39,341 nt of DNA from an uncultured Lachnospiraceae bacterium (GCA_947566705.1 CANOLA010000023.1:1-39341); one strand, 5' to 3'. Shown: positions 9,687 through 17,406, counted from the stretch's first letter. The notes: generated by a model from the letters alone, not told the origin. Numbers and translations are program-made.

Positions 9687-10301
9687 CTAAAAGGGGATTA
9701 TCTTTGCTTTTGTTTTAATCAGCTCCACTTCCTGTCTGTATTCCGGGGGAATGGCAAGCAGAATATGATACATCCGCTCGTTAAGCCAGTGATAGCGGAT
9801 GCCTTTTAGCCACTGGATTCCAAACAGGTATTCCATCTGTTCCCTGGTTAAGTATTCATGCAGCTTTTCATCCACGGATTTTCCATCCGTAAAGAAACAA
9901 CGGACATATGCTGTCTGCTTATGCATACTTTCCTCCAGCTTCTTTTGGTATTCCCCACGGTCCCCTGTCTTTATGGTTTCACACTTCCAGTCTGTCTTTT
10001 TACTTTTCGGCTTTGGCGTGCTGACCTTACGAAAGCTCACATGTCCGTAGGCATCCTGTTCTTTTACAAATACCGGTTTTTCATCCGATGCGTCCCATGG
10101 ATCGTGGATAAAAAGAATATGCGCTTCAATCAGACAGTCGGTATACATTTCCTGTACATGCAGATAAGACATGGGAAAATCCAGCTCATTCATGATTTTT
10201 ATGGCAGAATAGCCAAGACGTACATAATGTCTTATGGCTCCTTTGCATGCTGTTTCATACATGACATTTGATAATGCCTGGTTAAAATATTTGTTCTTCA
10301 T
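9687..10301 (-). CDS. Conserved hypothetical protein, 204 aa
   Basis: I do not recognise this protein. It has 204 residues and no signal peptide or membrane segment. It begins MKNKYFNQALSNVMYETAC, followed by a helical stretch with GYSAIKIMNELDFPMSY that could resemble a small helix-turn-helix, then a charged middle region (KPKSKKTDWKCETIK) and a basic end rich in Tyr and Trp. It lies 15 bases after the ygjP-like gene and 37 bases before addB, with no terminator, so it is probably cotranscribed with addBA. Whether it takes part in repair is not shown. The ribosome site is weak and A/T rich. Confidence 0.7.
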   Translation of the reverse strand: MKNKYFNQALSNVMYETACKGAIRHYVRLGYSAIKIMNELDFPMSYLHVQEMYTDCLIEAHILFIHDPWDASDEKPVFVKEQDAYGHVSFRKVSTPKPKSKKTDWKCETIKTGDRGEYQKKLEESMHKQTAYVRCFFTDGKSVDEKLHEYLTREQMEYLFGIQWLKGIRYHWLNERMYHILLAIPPEYRQEVELIKTKAKIIPF

Positions 10302-10315
10302 ATTTGTTCTTATAT

Positions 10316-10906
10316 TTAATATATCCTGATTTCCTTCAGCCGCTTCCTGTGTTCCTTATAATCTGCATCAATTGCTGCAACCACCTCCCAGAATTCCCTG
10401 GAATGGTTCATATGTATTCTGTGCGCCAGCTCATGCACCACAACATAATCCATAAGTTCCTGCGGCAGATAATGCAGGCGGTAGTTAAAATTCAGGTTTC
10501 CTTTACTGCTGCAGCTTCCCCAGCGCGTTTTCTGGTCGCGGACTGTCACACGCGCATAGTTTACCCCCATCTGCGGGGCGTACAGTTTCAGACGCTCCAT
10601 AATATGGCGTCTGATTTTATTTTTCTCCATCGGAGTAAGGCTGGTATAATCCGGAATACGGTACTCTTCTGCCATCTCCTTTTGTCTTTCGCACCTTAGC
10701 TCCATTTCCCGTCTGGTGCGTTTTATCCACTCTGCATTCTTTTGTACAAACAGCTCTGCTTCCCGTCTGGTTATCTGCTGCGGCGCCCGCACGATGACGT
10801 CACTGTTTCCAGTAACCTGCAGCGCAAGTGTTTTCCGCTTACTGCGGATGATTGGAATACAGAGTGTTTCGTTTTCGGTCTTAATCATAATTTCCCAGTG
10901 ATTCAT
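10316..10906 (-). CDS. YgjP-like (SprT/WLM type) zinc metallopeptidase
   Basis: A 196-aa protein of the DUF45/YgjP family of small zincin proteases. The zinc site HELAH lies near residue 151 within VVVHELAHRIHMNHSREFW, where the downstream His before S-REFW is the usual third ligand. The upstream TRWGSCSSKGNLNFNYRL block is the family's second signature. The protein should be cytosolic. The start is an ATG at 10906 with AAAAGGAACACC before it. It follows hydF with a 44-base gap. Family members are poorly studied; some act on stalled or ubiquitin-like substrates in other organisms, but no substrate is suggested by this context. Confidence 0.9.
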   Translation of the reverse strand: MNHWEIMIKTENETLCIPIIRSKRKTLALQVTGNSDVIVRAPQQITRREAELFVQKNAEWIKRTRREMELRCERQKEMAEEYRIPDYTSLTPMEKNKIRRHIMERLKLYAPQMGVNYARVTVRDQKTRWGSCSSKGNLNFNYRLHYLPQELMDYVVVHELAHRIHMNHSREFWEVVAAIDADYKEHRKRLKEIRIY

Positions 10907-10950
10907 GGTGTTCCTTTTCAGGGGTAATTTCCTTTTTATCTGTTCTAGTT

Positions 10951-12171
10951 CTATGATTCCGGCAGGGTTACATACGGCAGAATCCCCGTCAGGTGCGCAA
11001 TAACCACCCCGTAATTGGTCATGGGAACCTGCTGCTTTTTTGCATGCCCGATTCTGGCCATAACATATTTGCGGTTAAACATACAGCCGCCGCACTGGAT
11101 GATAAGGTCATACCCTGACAAATCTTCCGGGAAATCTGTTCCGCTTACATGCTCCACGGTAAGGTTTTCCCCAAAACGCTTTTTTAACATCCGTGGGATT
11201 TTCACCCGTCCGATATCCTCGGAAAGCGGCGCATGGGTGCAGCATTCGGCAATCAGTACCCTGGAATTTTCAGTTAACGAATCAATCTTTTTTGCCCCCT
11301 GCACATAGTAAGGCAGATCCCCTTTATATGCTGCAAACAGAACAGAAAACGAAGTCAGCATACTTTCCTTTGGTTTATTTTCATAAACACTGCCAAAAAT
11401 CTGCGAGTCTGTGATAATCAGCTTCGGCGGTTTCTTTAATGTCTGCAATGCCAGTAAAAGCTGCTCTTTCGTCACGCTCATCACCAGACAGTGCCTATCT
11501 AAAAGCTCACGGATAGTCTGCACCTGCGGCAGTATCAGCCGTCCTTTCGGAGCCTGGATATCCTGCGGCATGACAAGCAGTACCAGATCCTCTTTCCCCA
11601 CAAGCTCTGCTGTTATCAGACGCTCCCCATGATTTTCCGGCACTTTGCGAATTAAGGCTTCTTTTACTTCTTCCATCCCCTCTTTGGTAACTGTGCTGAT
11701 TAAAACAGCATCTTCTCCGGTTTCCTCTTTTATTTCCGCCTGCAGGGTGAAGGCAGCTTTTCTGTCCTCATCCAGTTTGCTGACAACAAACAGCACTGGG
11801 GTATTCTGCCCTTTAAAATAAGCATACCAGTCCAGCTCAGGTTTGTATACCTTTTTAATGTCCTGCTCCATGTTTTCTGCTGTCAGAACCAGTACGGCAA
11901 GATCTGTTTTTTCTGCCGCCTGTTTTGTCTTTTCCAGCCGCTTTTCCCCCAGCCTTGTCACATCATCAAAGCCGGCTGTGTCAATAATGGTGCATGCACC
12001 GAGCGGATGAATTTCCATTGCCTTGTACACCGGATCCGTGGTGGTTCCGGCTATGTCCGCCACAATGGATACCTGCTGATTTGTCAGTGCATTGATAAAT
12101 GACGATTTCCCGCTGTTTGTTTTACCGAAAATACCGATATGCAGACGGTTTGCACTTGGTGTCTGATTCAT
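10951..12171 (-). CDS. hydF: [FeFe] hydrogenase maturation GTPase HydF
   Basis: A 406-aa scaffold GTPase that receives the di-iron precursor made with HydE and HydG and passes it to the hydrogenase. The GTPase domain shows the P-loop GKTNSGKSS (16-24), DIAGTTTD and DTAGFDD. The cluster-binding C-terminal domain shows C311-T-H313 and C360-G-G-C363, the usual CxH and CxxC ligands. The ATG at 12171 follows GAAGGGAAGAG. It is the last maturase of the operon, 17 bases after hydG. The hydrogenase itself is not in the window. Confidence 0.97.
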   Translation of the reverse strand: MNQTPSANRLHIGIFGKTNSGKSSFINALTNQQVSIVADIAGTTTDPVYKAMEIHPLGACTIIDTAGFDDVTRLGEKRLEKTKQAAEKTDLAVLVLTAENMEQDIKKVYKPELDWYAYFKGQNTPVLFVVSKLDEDRKAAFTLQAEIKEETGEDAVLISTVTKEGMEEVKEALIRKVPENHGERLITAELVGKEDLVLLVMPQDIQAPKGRLILPQVQTIRELLDRHCLVMSVTKEQLLLALQTLKKPPKLIITDSQIFGSVYENKPKESMLTSFSVLFAAYKGDLPYYVQGAKKIDSLTENSRVLIAECCTHAPLSEDIGRVKIPRMLKKRFGENLTVEHVSGTDFPEDLSGYDLIIQCGGCMFNRKYVMARIGHAKKQQVPMTNYGVVIAHLTGILPYVTLPES

Positions 12172-12188
12172 ATTTTCACTCTTCCCTT

Positions 12189-13616
12189 CTAAAACCTGAA
12201 ATCACGTTTTCCCTCTGCGATATCATGGATATGCTCATAGGCGGTCTGTCTGACCTTTGGATTCGGAATCCGTTCAAGTTCACACTCAATCAGCTTTAGA
12301 CCGAGTTTTCTTGTCTCCTCACTGGCGTAATCCTCCAGATATTCCTTTAATGTCATAAGTGCATTCGGATGACAGCAGTTTAAAATCTGCATATTTTTGC
12401 ATAAGGTCATAAAACGGTCGCCGGTACGACCCTCCCTGTAGCAGGCGGTACAGAAAGACGGAATATATCCCAGCTTTATCAGCCAGCCCACCACTTCATC
12501 AAGCGTCCGCTGGTCGCTGACATCAAACTGCTCGGACGTTATATCGTTTTCATGCTCTGCCTCCGGGTCTGCATAGCCGCCCACACTTGTTTTGGACGCA
12601 CCGCTGATCTGGGAAATGCCAAGAGGAAGTACCTTTTCACGTACTGCCTGACTCTCACGGGTGGAGATAATCATACCCGTATACGGTACGGAAATACGGA
12701 TTAATGCACAGAGCTTTGCAAATATGTCATCACTGATTCCATTGTCAAAGACTGACGGGTCAATATCATCCGCACGTTTAATTCTCGGAACGCTGATGGT
12801 ATGCGGTCCAACCCCGAATACAGCTTCTAAGTGTTCCGCATGCATTAACAGTCCTGCAAACTCATACCGGTACATTTCCAGACCAAATAACACGCCAAGT
12901 CCCACATCATCAATACCGCCCTCCATGGCACGGTCCATTGCCTCAGTGTGATAGGCATAATCATGCTTCGGTCCGGTCGGGTGCAGCTTCTCATAACTTT
13001 CTTTGTGGTAGGTTTCCTGAAAAAGTATATAGGTCCCAATTCCTGCATCCTTTAATTTACGGTAATTTTCCACAGTTGTTGCGGCTATATTGACGTTTAC
13101 ACGGCGGATGGCCCCGTTTTTATGCTTGATGCTGTAAATGGTCTTTATGCTCTCTAAAATATATTCAATCGGGTTATTGGCCGGATCCTCCCCGGCTTCA
13201 ATCGCCAGACGCTTATGTCCCATATCCTGCAGTGCCGTCACCTCTTTTACGATTTCCTCCTGCGTCAGTTTTTTACGCGCAATATGCTTGTTTTTCATGT
13301 GGTACGGACAGTACACACAACCGTTGACACAGTAATTTGAAAGATAAAGCGGGGCAAACATAACAATGCGGTTCCCATAATAATCTTTTTTAATCTGCTC
13401 TGCCAGTTTGTAAATTTCCTGTATTTTTTCCTCGTTGTCGCAGGCCAGAAGTACAGACGCCTCCCGGTGCGTTAAGCCCTTCCGCTCCTTTGCCTTTTCA
13501 ATCAGTGCATCCACAAGCTCCATATCGTCCTTATTGGCATCTGCATAAGCCAGTGTTGCCTGGATTTCCTCATCAGAAATAAACTCCTCTGCTTTTTTTG
13601 ATTTAGCATTGTACAT
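12189..13616 (-). CDS. hydG: [FeFe] hydrogenase H-cluster radical SAM maturase HydG
   Basis: A 475-aa radical SAM enzyme that cleaves tyrosine to give the CO and cyanide ligands of the H-cluster. The radical SAM cysteines are C96-x3-C100-x2-C103 (NYCVNGCVYC). The second, C-terminal cluster motif CX2CX22C is present as C389, C392 and C415. Length is normal for the family. The ATG at 13616 has AGGAGG a few bases upstream. The 139-base gap between hydE and this gene holds two strong hairpins (13642-13713), unusual inside an operon and possibly a control or processing point. Confidence 0.97.
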   Translation of the reverse strand: MYNAKSKKAEEFISDEEIQATLAYADANKDDMELVDALIEKAKERKGLTHREASVLLACDNEEKIQEIYKLAEQIKKDYYGNRIVMFAPLYLSNYCVNGCVYCPYHMKNKHIARKKLTQEEIVKEVTALQDMGHKRLAIEAGEDPANNPIEYILESIKTIYSIKHKNGAIRRVNVNIAATTVENYRKLKDAGIGTYILFQETYHKESYEKLHPTGPKHDYAYHTEAMDRAMEGGIDDVGLGVLFGLEMYRYEFAGLLMHAEHLEAVFGVGPHTISVPRIKRADDIDPSVFDNGISDDIFAKLCALIRISVPYTGMIISTRESQAVREKVLPLGISQISGASKTSVGGYADPEAEHENDITSEQFDVSDQRTLDEVVGWLIKLGYIPSFCTACYREGRTGDRFMTLCKNMQILNCCHPNALMTLKEYLEDYASEETRKLGLKLIECELERIPNPKVRQTAYEHIHDIAEGKRDFRF

Positions 13617-13632
13617 AATTTTTCCTCCTGTT

Positions 13633-13713
13633 CTTTGAACATCCGCTCATGCAAAATTTGCCTTCGGCAAATGAGCGGACGCTGCATGTCAAGTTTTCAT
13701 AGAAAACTTGACA
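13633..13713. repeat. Two-part hairpin repeat between hydE and hydG
   Basis: The first hairpin has an outer stem TCCGCTCA/TGAGCGGA (13642-13649, 13672-13679), a one-sided 7-nt bulge (13650-13656), an inner stem TTTGCC/GGCAAA (13657-13671) and a TTC loop. Seven bases later a perfect 12-bp stem follows, TGTCAAGTTTTC with GAAAACTTGACA (13687-13698, 13702-13713), loop ATA. The layout is the same as in the repeats at 15.3, 35.8 and 39.2 kb although the sequence differs. Bases 13633-13659 match 17407-17433 upstream of the IMP cyclohydrolase at 24 of 27 positions. There is no T-run, so it is not a terminator. The rest of the gap, to 13755, holds nothing I recognise. Confidence 0.85.
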
Positions 13714-13755
13714 CCCCCCAAACATTGGTTCATTCAAATTTTGCCGACATAGCTT

Positions 13756-14799
13756 TTATATATAGTCTCCCCTTGCAGTTACTATATGGTATCCGACAGC
13801 CTCCATTCGTTTTTCCATACACTGTCTGCATTCTGCGGCTTCATCACCTGTACAGATTTTATTGTCATAAAGTGCATATTTTTTCCGCACCAGAACCGGT
13901 GAAAGATTCGGCATCACAACATTTGCCCCTGCCAGTATACCAAGCTCTCTCCCTTTGGGGTGAATCGTTCCAAGCGCTGTGGTGGCTGGCAGAAGTACGT
14001 GCGGATGAATCAGCCGGATTATGGACAAAAGCCTGAGTGTCATCTTCAGGCTGCCCGCAGGCTCTTTTCCAAACGGCGTATCTTTCTGTGGAATAAACGG
14101 ACCAATACCTGCCATATGTGGCAAAAACTGCCTGATAAACTGTAAATCCTTATAAATGCTCTCCGTGGTCTGTCCCGGAGATCCAACCATAAACCCACAT
14201 CCGGTCTGGTAGCCGATTTCCTTTAAATCATACAGACAGCGAATCCGGTTTTTAAAGGACAGTTCAGGCGGATGCAGACGATTGTAATGCATTTCATCTG
14301 CCGTTTCATGTCGGAGCAGGTATCGGTCTGCTCCAGCGTCAAAATATGCCTGATAACTTTCTTTGTTTTTTTCCCCGATGGAAAGCGTCAGCGCACAGTC
14401 CGGATATTTTTCCTTTATGCTTTTCAGCAGATGACAGATTTTTTCATCTGTAAAATACATATCCTCCCCGCCCTGCAGCACAAAGGTACGAAATCCCAGT
14501 CCGTACCCGTTTTCACAGCAGGATAATATTTCTTCCTCTGTCAGCCGGTAACGGTCTGCCCTGCTGTTGCTGCGGCGGATTCCGCAGTATTTACAGTCAT
14601 TTTTACAGTAATTTGTAAATTCAATCAGTCCGCGGATAAAGACCTGTTTACCATATATTTTATCCGCCGCTTCACGCGCGCTGTCCCTTAAATACGTAAT
14701 TACCTCTTCATCCTCTGTTGATAATAGAAAATCCAGCGTTTTAATGCTGATATCCCGTTTTTGTCTGATTTCATCAATCCGTTTCTTTGCTTCATTCAT
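13756..14799 (-). CDS. hydE: [FeFe] hydrogenase H-cluster radical SAM maturase HydE
   Basis: A 347-aa radical SAM protein needed, with HydG and HydF, to build the di-iron subcluster; HydE acts on the iron-cysteine-CO complex supplied by HydG. The radical SAM cysteines are C65-x3-C69-x2-C72 (NYCKNDCKYC), followed by the TIM-barrel segments FVLQGGED and GFMVGSPGQT. The ATG at 14799 is preferred; a GTG two codons upstream (14805) is possible. The start overlaps the stop of the regulator gene by 8 bases and has no strong ribosome site of its own, which suggests coupled translation. Confidence 0.96.
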   Translation of the reverse strand: MNEAKKRIDEIRQKRDISIKTLDFLLSTEDEEVITYLRDSAREAADKIYGKQVFIRGLIEFTNYCKNDCKYCGIRRSNSRADRYRLTEEEILSCCENGYGLGFRTFVLQGGEDMYFTDEKICHLLKSIKEKYPDCALTLSIGEKNKESYQAYFDAGADRYLLRHETADEMHYNRLHPPELSFKNRIRCLYDLKEIGYQTGCGFMVGSPGQTTESIYKDLQFIRQFLPHMAGIGPFIPQKDTPFGKEPAGSLKMTLRLLSIIRLIHPHVLLPATTALGTIHPKGRELGILAGANVVMPNLSPVLVRKKYALYDNKICTGDEAAECRQCMEKRMEAVGYHIVTARGDYI

Positions 14800-15052
14800 G
14801 GGCACTTATCACATTTGAATACACAGTTTTTGCGCTGACACCATTTAGCCGCCCGATTTTCCCGGACAGTGCGTTAATTTTATCCTCTGTGGCATCCACG
14901 GCAACACTGATAATATTTACACCTTTCTTTCTGTAAGGAATTCCCATTCTTCCAACAATACATTCCCGGTACTCGTGAAGAATACGGTTCAACTGCTCTG
15001 CTGCTTCTTCCTGCTCCACAATAATTCCAATCAATGCAATTCTAGTATCCAT
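14792..15052 (-). CDS. TM1266-family putative iron-only hydrogenase regulator
   Basis: An 86-aa ACT-like protein of the TM1266 family, which is found with [FeFe] hydrogenase maturation genes and is thought to be regulatory. It starts MDTRIALIGIIVEQ and contains the family segment GIPYRKKGVNIISVAVDA. The start at 15052 is chosen because the conserved protein begins there and AAAGGAAACACC precedes it; the frame stays open upstream to an ATG at 15145, but those codons pass through a hairpin and are probably not translated as part of this protein. It is the first gene of the maturation operon and overlaps hydE. The ligand it senses is unknown. Confidence 0.88.
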   Translation of the reverse strand: MDTRIALIGIIVEQEEAAEQLNRILHEYRECIVGRMGIPYRKKGVNIISVAVDATEDKINALSGKIGRLNGVSAKTVYSNVISAHE

Positions 15053-15067
15053 GGTGTTTCCTTTCCC

Positions 15068-15097
15068 ATAAAAAATGCTGTACCCGGCAGGTACAGC
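15068..15097 (-). promoter_or_regulatory. Terminator-like hairpin in the leader of the hydrogenase maturation operon
   Basis: On the minus strand GCTGTACC and GGTACAGC pair perfectly over 8 bp (15077-15097, 5-nt loop) and are followed at once by ATTTTTTAT. This is a compact intrinsic-terminator shape ending about 16 bases before the ATG of the TM1266-type gene, overlapping the region just upstream of its ribosome site. Such a position suggests attenuation or control of ribosome access, but no competing antiterminator pairing was identified by eye. Confidence 0.6.
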
Positions 15098-15299
15098 AAA
15101 TAGACTCTTATTTCCAGCCGCTTCAGTTAATACTGCATAAAGCATGCCTTCATAAGAAAAATCTGTTTTTATTTTATGCCATACCTTCCACCTTATCTGA
15201 ACTGATTCGGTGTCAGAGTCTGTCTTTTAATTTCTAAATATTTTCTCCAGCCGGAAAGGTTCGCCAGCATACTGCCGACAAAGCTCGCCGAAGGAGCAG
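15098..15299. other. Non-coding leader upstream of the hydrogenase maturation operon
   Basis: About 200 bases between the maturation operon and the repeat cluster. No convincing protein is seen; a short open frame here continues into repeat hairpins and looks accidental. A weak promoter candidate on the minus strand is TTATGA, 17 bases, TATTAA, ending near 15127. Bases 15240-15299 are GC richer than 15098-15240 and contain a small imperfect hairpin around GCTCGCC GAA GGAGC (15282-15296), which may be a worn copy of the neighbouring repeat. Confidence 0.4.
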
Positions 15300-15483
15300 G
15301 TCATACCCCTGCTGCGCAGGCATATGACTAGTATGGAGCAAAGCACATGATAGTTCGCTTTTTTGAGCAAAGCACATGATAGTTCGCTTCGCGAAGTGCT
15401 TTGCGTAGGTAACACCCTTACAGGGTATTACATGGCGCGAAGTGCTTTGCGTAGGTCATATCCCTGCTTAGCAGGCATATGAC
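15300..15483. repeat. Repeat cluster with a nested hairpin unit
   Basis: Reading on the plus strand: a 29-nt hairpin GTCATACC...ATATGAC (15300-15328); the 5' half of a bulged hairpin, GCAAAGCAC plus ATGATAG plus TTCGC (15339-15358); a complete bulged hairpin (GCAAAGCAC 15367-15375, bulge ATGATAG, TTCGC-TTC-GCGAA, GTGCTTTGC 15396-15404) with its own second hairpin (15409-15431); then the missing 3' half, CGCGAAGTGCTTTGC (15436-15450), and a closing hairpin GTCATATCC...ATATGAC (15455-15483). Removing 15361-15435 restores an uninterrupted unit. The last hairpin touches the TAG stop of the purH-like gene. Confidence 0.9.
15361..15435. repeat. 75-nt hairpin unit inserted in the loop of another copy
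   Basis: This stretch holds one complete bulged hairpin plus second hairpin. It splits the apical loop of an identical bulged hairpin, whose left part ends TTCGCTT at 15360 and whose right part resumes CGCGAAG at 15436. Its length is close to the 74-nt period of the tandem copy at 35.8 kb, so about 74-75 nt appears to be the unit that moves or duplicates. Confidence 0.75.
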
Positions 15484-16661
15484 TAATGATGAAACAGCCG
15501 GATTCCGGTAAAGCTCATCACCATATTGTATTTGTTGCAGGTCTCAATTACATTGTCATCACGCACGGAGCCGCCTGGTTCTGCCACATAGCAGACACCG
15601 CTTCTGTGCGCACGTTCGATATTGTCCCCAAACGGGAAAAATGCATCCGAGCCAAGCGCCACATCAGAATTTAAGGCAAGCCATGCGCGTTTCTCCTCAC
15701 GCGTGAATACATCCGGCTTTGTCTTAAATATATTCTGCCACTGTCCGTCTGCAAGGACATCCATGTAATCCTCCCCTATGTAAAGATCAATGGCGTTGTC
15801 ACGGTCGGCACGCTTGATACCGTCTACAAACGGAAGTTTTAATACCTTCGGTGCCTGGCGCAGCCACCAGTTGTCTGCCTTGGTTCCGGCAAGACGCGTA
15901 CAGTGGATTCTGGACTGCTGTCCTGCACCGATTCCGATTGCCTGTCCGTTTTTCACATAACATACGGAATTGGACTGCGTATATTTTAAGGTAATCATGG
16001 AAATAGCAAGGTCCATCTTTGCCTGCTCTGTCAGTTCTTTGTTTTCAGTTACGATATTGTCAAAAAACTTGTCGTCAATAGTTAACTCATTTCTGCCCTG
16101 CTCAAACGTAATGCCAAATACATCCTTGCTCTCAACAGGAGCCGGAACATAATCCGCATCCATCTCTATAATGCAGTAATTTCCCTTCTTTTTCTGCTTT
16201 AAAATTTCCAGTGCTTCATCCGTATATCCCGGTGCGATAACACCGTCAGACACTTCACGCTTAATTACCTGTGCCGTGGATACATCACAGATATCTGAAA
16301 GGGAAATAAAATCTCCGAATGAAGACATCCTGTCAGCCCCCCGTGCACGGATATAGGCATTTGCCAGCGGGGTAAACTCAATATCCATATCATCCACCCA
16401 GTAGATTTTTTTCTCCACATCTGAAAGCGGAAGTCCCACTGCCGCACCTGCAGGCGACACATGCTTAAAGGAAGCCGCTGCTGCCAGTCCGGTTGCTTTT
16501 TTTAGCTCACTGACAAGCTGCCAGCCGTTAAATGCATCCAGAAAGTTAATATATCCTGCCCTGCCGCTTAACACCTTAATTGGCAGTTCCCCGTCTTTCA
16601 TATAAATTCTGGATGGCTTCTGGTTTGGGTTACAGCCGTATTTCAGTTCGTATTCCTGCAT
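15483..16661 (-). CDS. purH: Stand-alone AICAR formyltransferase (PurH C-terminal domain type)
   Basis: A 392-aa enzyme that transfers a formyl group from 10-formyl-tetrahydrofolate to AICAR, the penultimate step of IMP synthesis. It corresponds to the transformylase part of PurH and lacks the N-terminal MGS-like IMP cyclohydrolase domain of the usual two-domain enzyme. The catalytic Lys-His pair is visible in AASFKHVSPAGAAVG (near residues 66-67), and the C-terminus has the family blocks NSVCYVKNGQAIGIGAGQQS, DAFFPFGDNIERA and FTGIRLFHH. The missing cyclohydrolase step is supplied by the gene directly upstream (16681-17394), 19 bases away. No purine riboswitch or PurR-like box was seen. Confidence 0.95.
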   Translation of the reverse strand: MQEYELKYGCNPNQKPSRIYMKDGELPIKVLSGRAGYINFLDAFNGWQLVSELKKATGLAAAASFKHVSPAGAAVGLPLSDVEKKIYWVDDMDIEFTPLANAYIRARGADRMSSFGDFISLSDICDVSTAQVIKREVSDGVIAPGYTDEALEILKQKKKGNYCIIEMDADYVPAPVESKDVFGITFEQGRNELTIDDKFFDNIVTENKELTEQAKMDLAISMITLKYTQSNSVCYVKNGQAIGIGAGQQSRIHCTRLAGTKADNWWLRQAPKVLKLPFVDGIKRADRDNAIDLYIGEDYMDVLADGQWQNIFKTKPDVFTREEKRAWLALNSDVALGSDAFFPFGDNIERAHRSGVCYVAEPGGSVRDDNVIETCNKYNMVMSFTGIRLFHH

Positions 16662-16680
16662 AATCTGATACCTCTTTCTC

Positions 16681-17394
16681 TTATTTGTTTTTATTTACAA
16701 TCCTGCTTTCATATTCTCCGGTTTCAATATCAATGAACCGCACAAAAAGGGAAACCTTGTTTTCCTCATTTAAATTTTCCCATACCAGACTGGTAAAAGC
16801 ATCAATATCCCCCTTAATGCTGACTGGCACCGGCTCGCCTTCAAAACTTGGAAGCGGATTTCCGTCTCCCATGTACGTATGGATAAACCTTCCCTCTCCT
16901 GCCTGCGGATTGGAATACGCAAATGTATAGCGGTTGCATGAATCAGGATTTCCATTGTTACTCTTTAAAATCGACATTGCAAAATTATAGCCGCTGTTTT
17001 CTATATGCATGATTCCTGAAATACGAGGTGTATAGTTAGGTGCATCCGGCTCAAATTCCCGTGTCCGAAGCGACTGTTCAAACGTCTGCTGCTTATCCAT
17101 CAGGTCATAAATAGTATCTGTCTGGTCCCCGTTTGTCACAATTGTTTTGTTCCCAAACACACGCACCGGTGCGTATATGATCAGGCTCGGATCCTCCAGT
17201 TTTGATTCATCAAATGCCTGTGTACGGATTCCCTCACCATCTTCCACAAAAATACGGTTTCTGCTGTTTGCACTTCTTCCCATAATAAAATATGCGGTAA
17301 CCGCTTTCTTTCCATCCTCAGAACGTCCGATCACAATCCCGCGTCCCGGATAAGTTGTTGCACTTAATTCTTTTTCCAGTGCCTTTTTTTCCAT
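16681..17394 (-). CDS. IMP cyclohydrolase, PurO-like
   Basis: A 237-aa protein of the IMP_cyclohydrolase family first known from archaea (PurO), which closes the ring of FAICAR to give IMP, the last step of the pathway. Recognisable segments are TYPGRGIVIGRSEDGK near the N-terminus, the ITGR-like FIMGRSANSRNR, PRISGIMHI and the GGEGRFIHTY-like GEGRFIHTYMGDG. It pairs with the adjacent stand-alone AICAR formyltransferase, which supports the call. The start at 17394 follows AAAGGAGG by eight bases; a longer in-frame ATG at 17424 lies within a sequence shared with the hydG leader and is not favoured. Confidence 0.87.
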   Translation of the reverse strand: MEKKALEKELSATTYPGRGIVIGRSEDGKKAVTAYFIMGRSANSRNRIFVEDGEGIRTQAFDESKLEDPSLIIYAPVRVFGNKTIVTNGDQTDTIYDLMDKQQTFEQSLRTREFEPDAPNYTPRISGIMHIENSGYNFAMSILKSNNGNPDSCNRYTFAYSNPQAGEGRFIHTYMGDGNPLPSFEGEPVPVSIKGDIDAFTSLVWENLNEENKVSLFVRFIDIETGEYESRIVNKNK

Positions 17395-17406
17395 ATTATT
17401 ATCCTC

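Noticed and set aside
13687-13713. Terminator between hydE and hydG
   Set aside because: The 12-bp stem is strong, but the flanks are C-rich or GC-mixed and no T-run follows on either strand.
15376-15407. Mini-frames starting at the bulge ATG of each repeat (for example MIVRFAKCFA), with GGAG upstream at some copies
   Set aside because: The frame is not kept among copies: the 39.2-kb unit shifts it by a paired insertion. Structure explains the conservation better than a peptide.
15227-15415. Open frame of 62 codons on the minus strand
   Set aside because: It reads through the hairpin repeats and has no ribosome site; its content follows from the palindromes.
15300-15483. Insertion sequence or MITE of a known type
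   Set aside because: No transposase, no target duplication that I can define and no recognised terminal inverted repeats. Mobility is only suggested by the nested copy.
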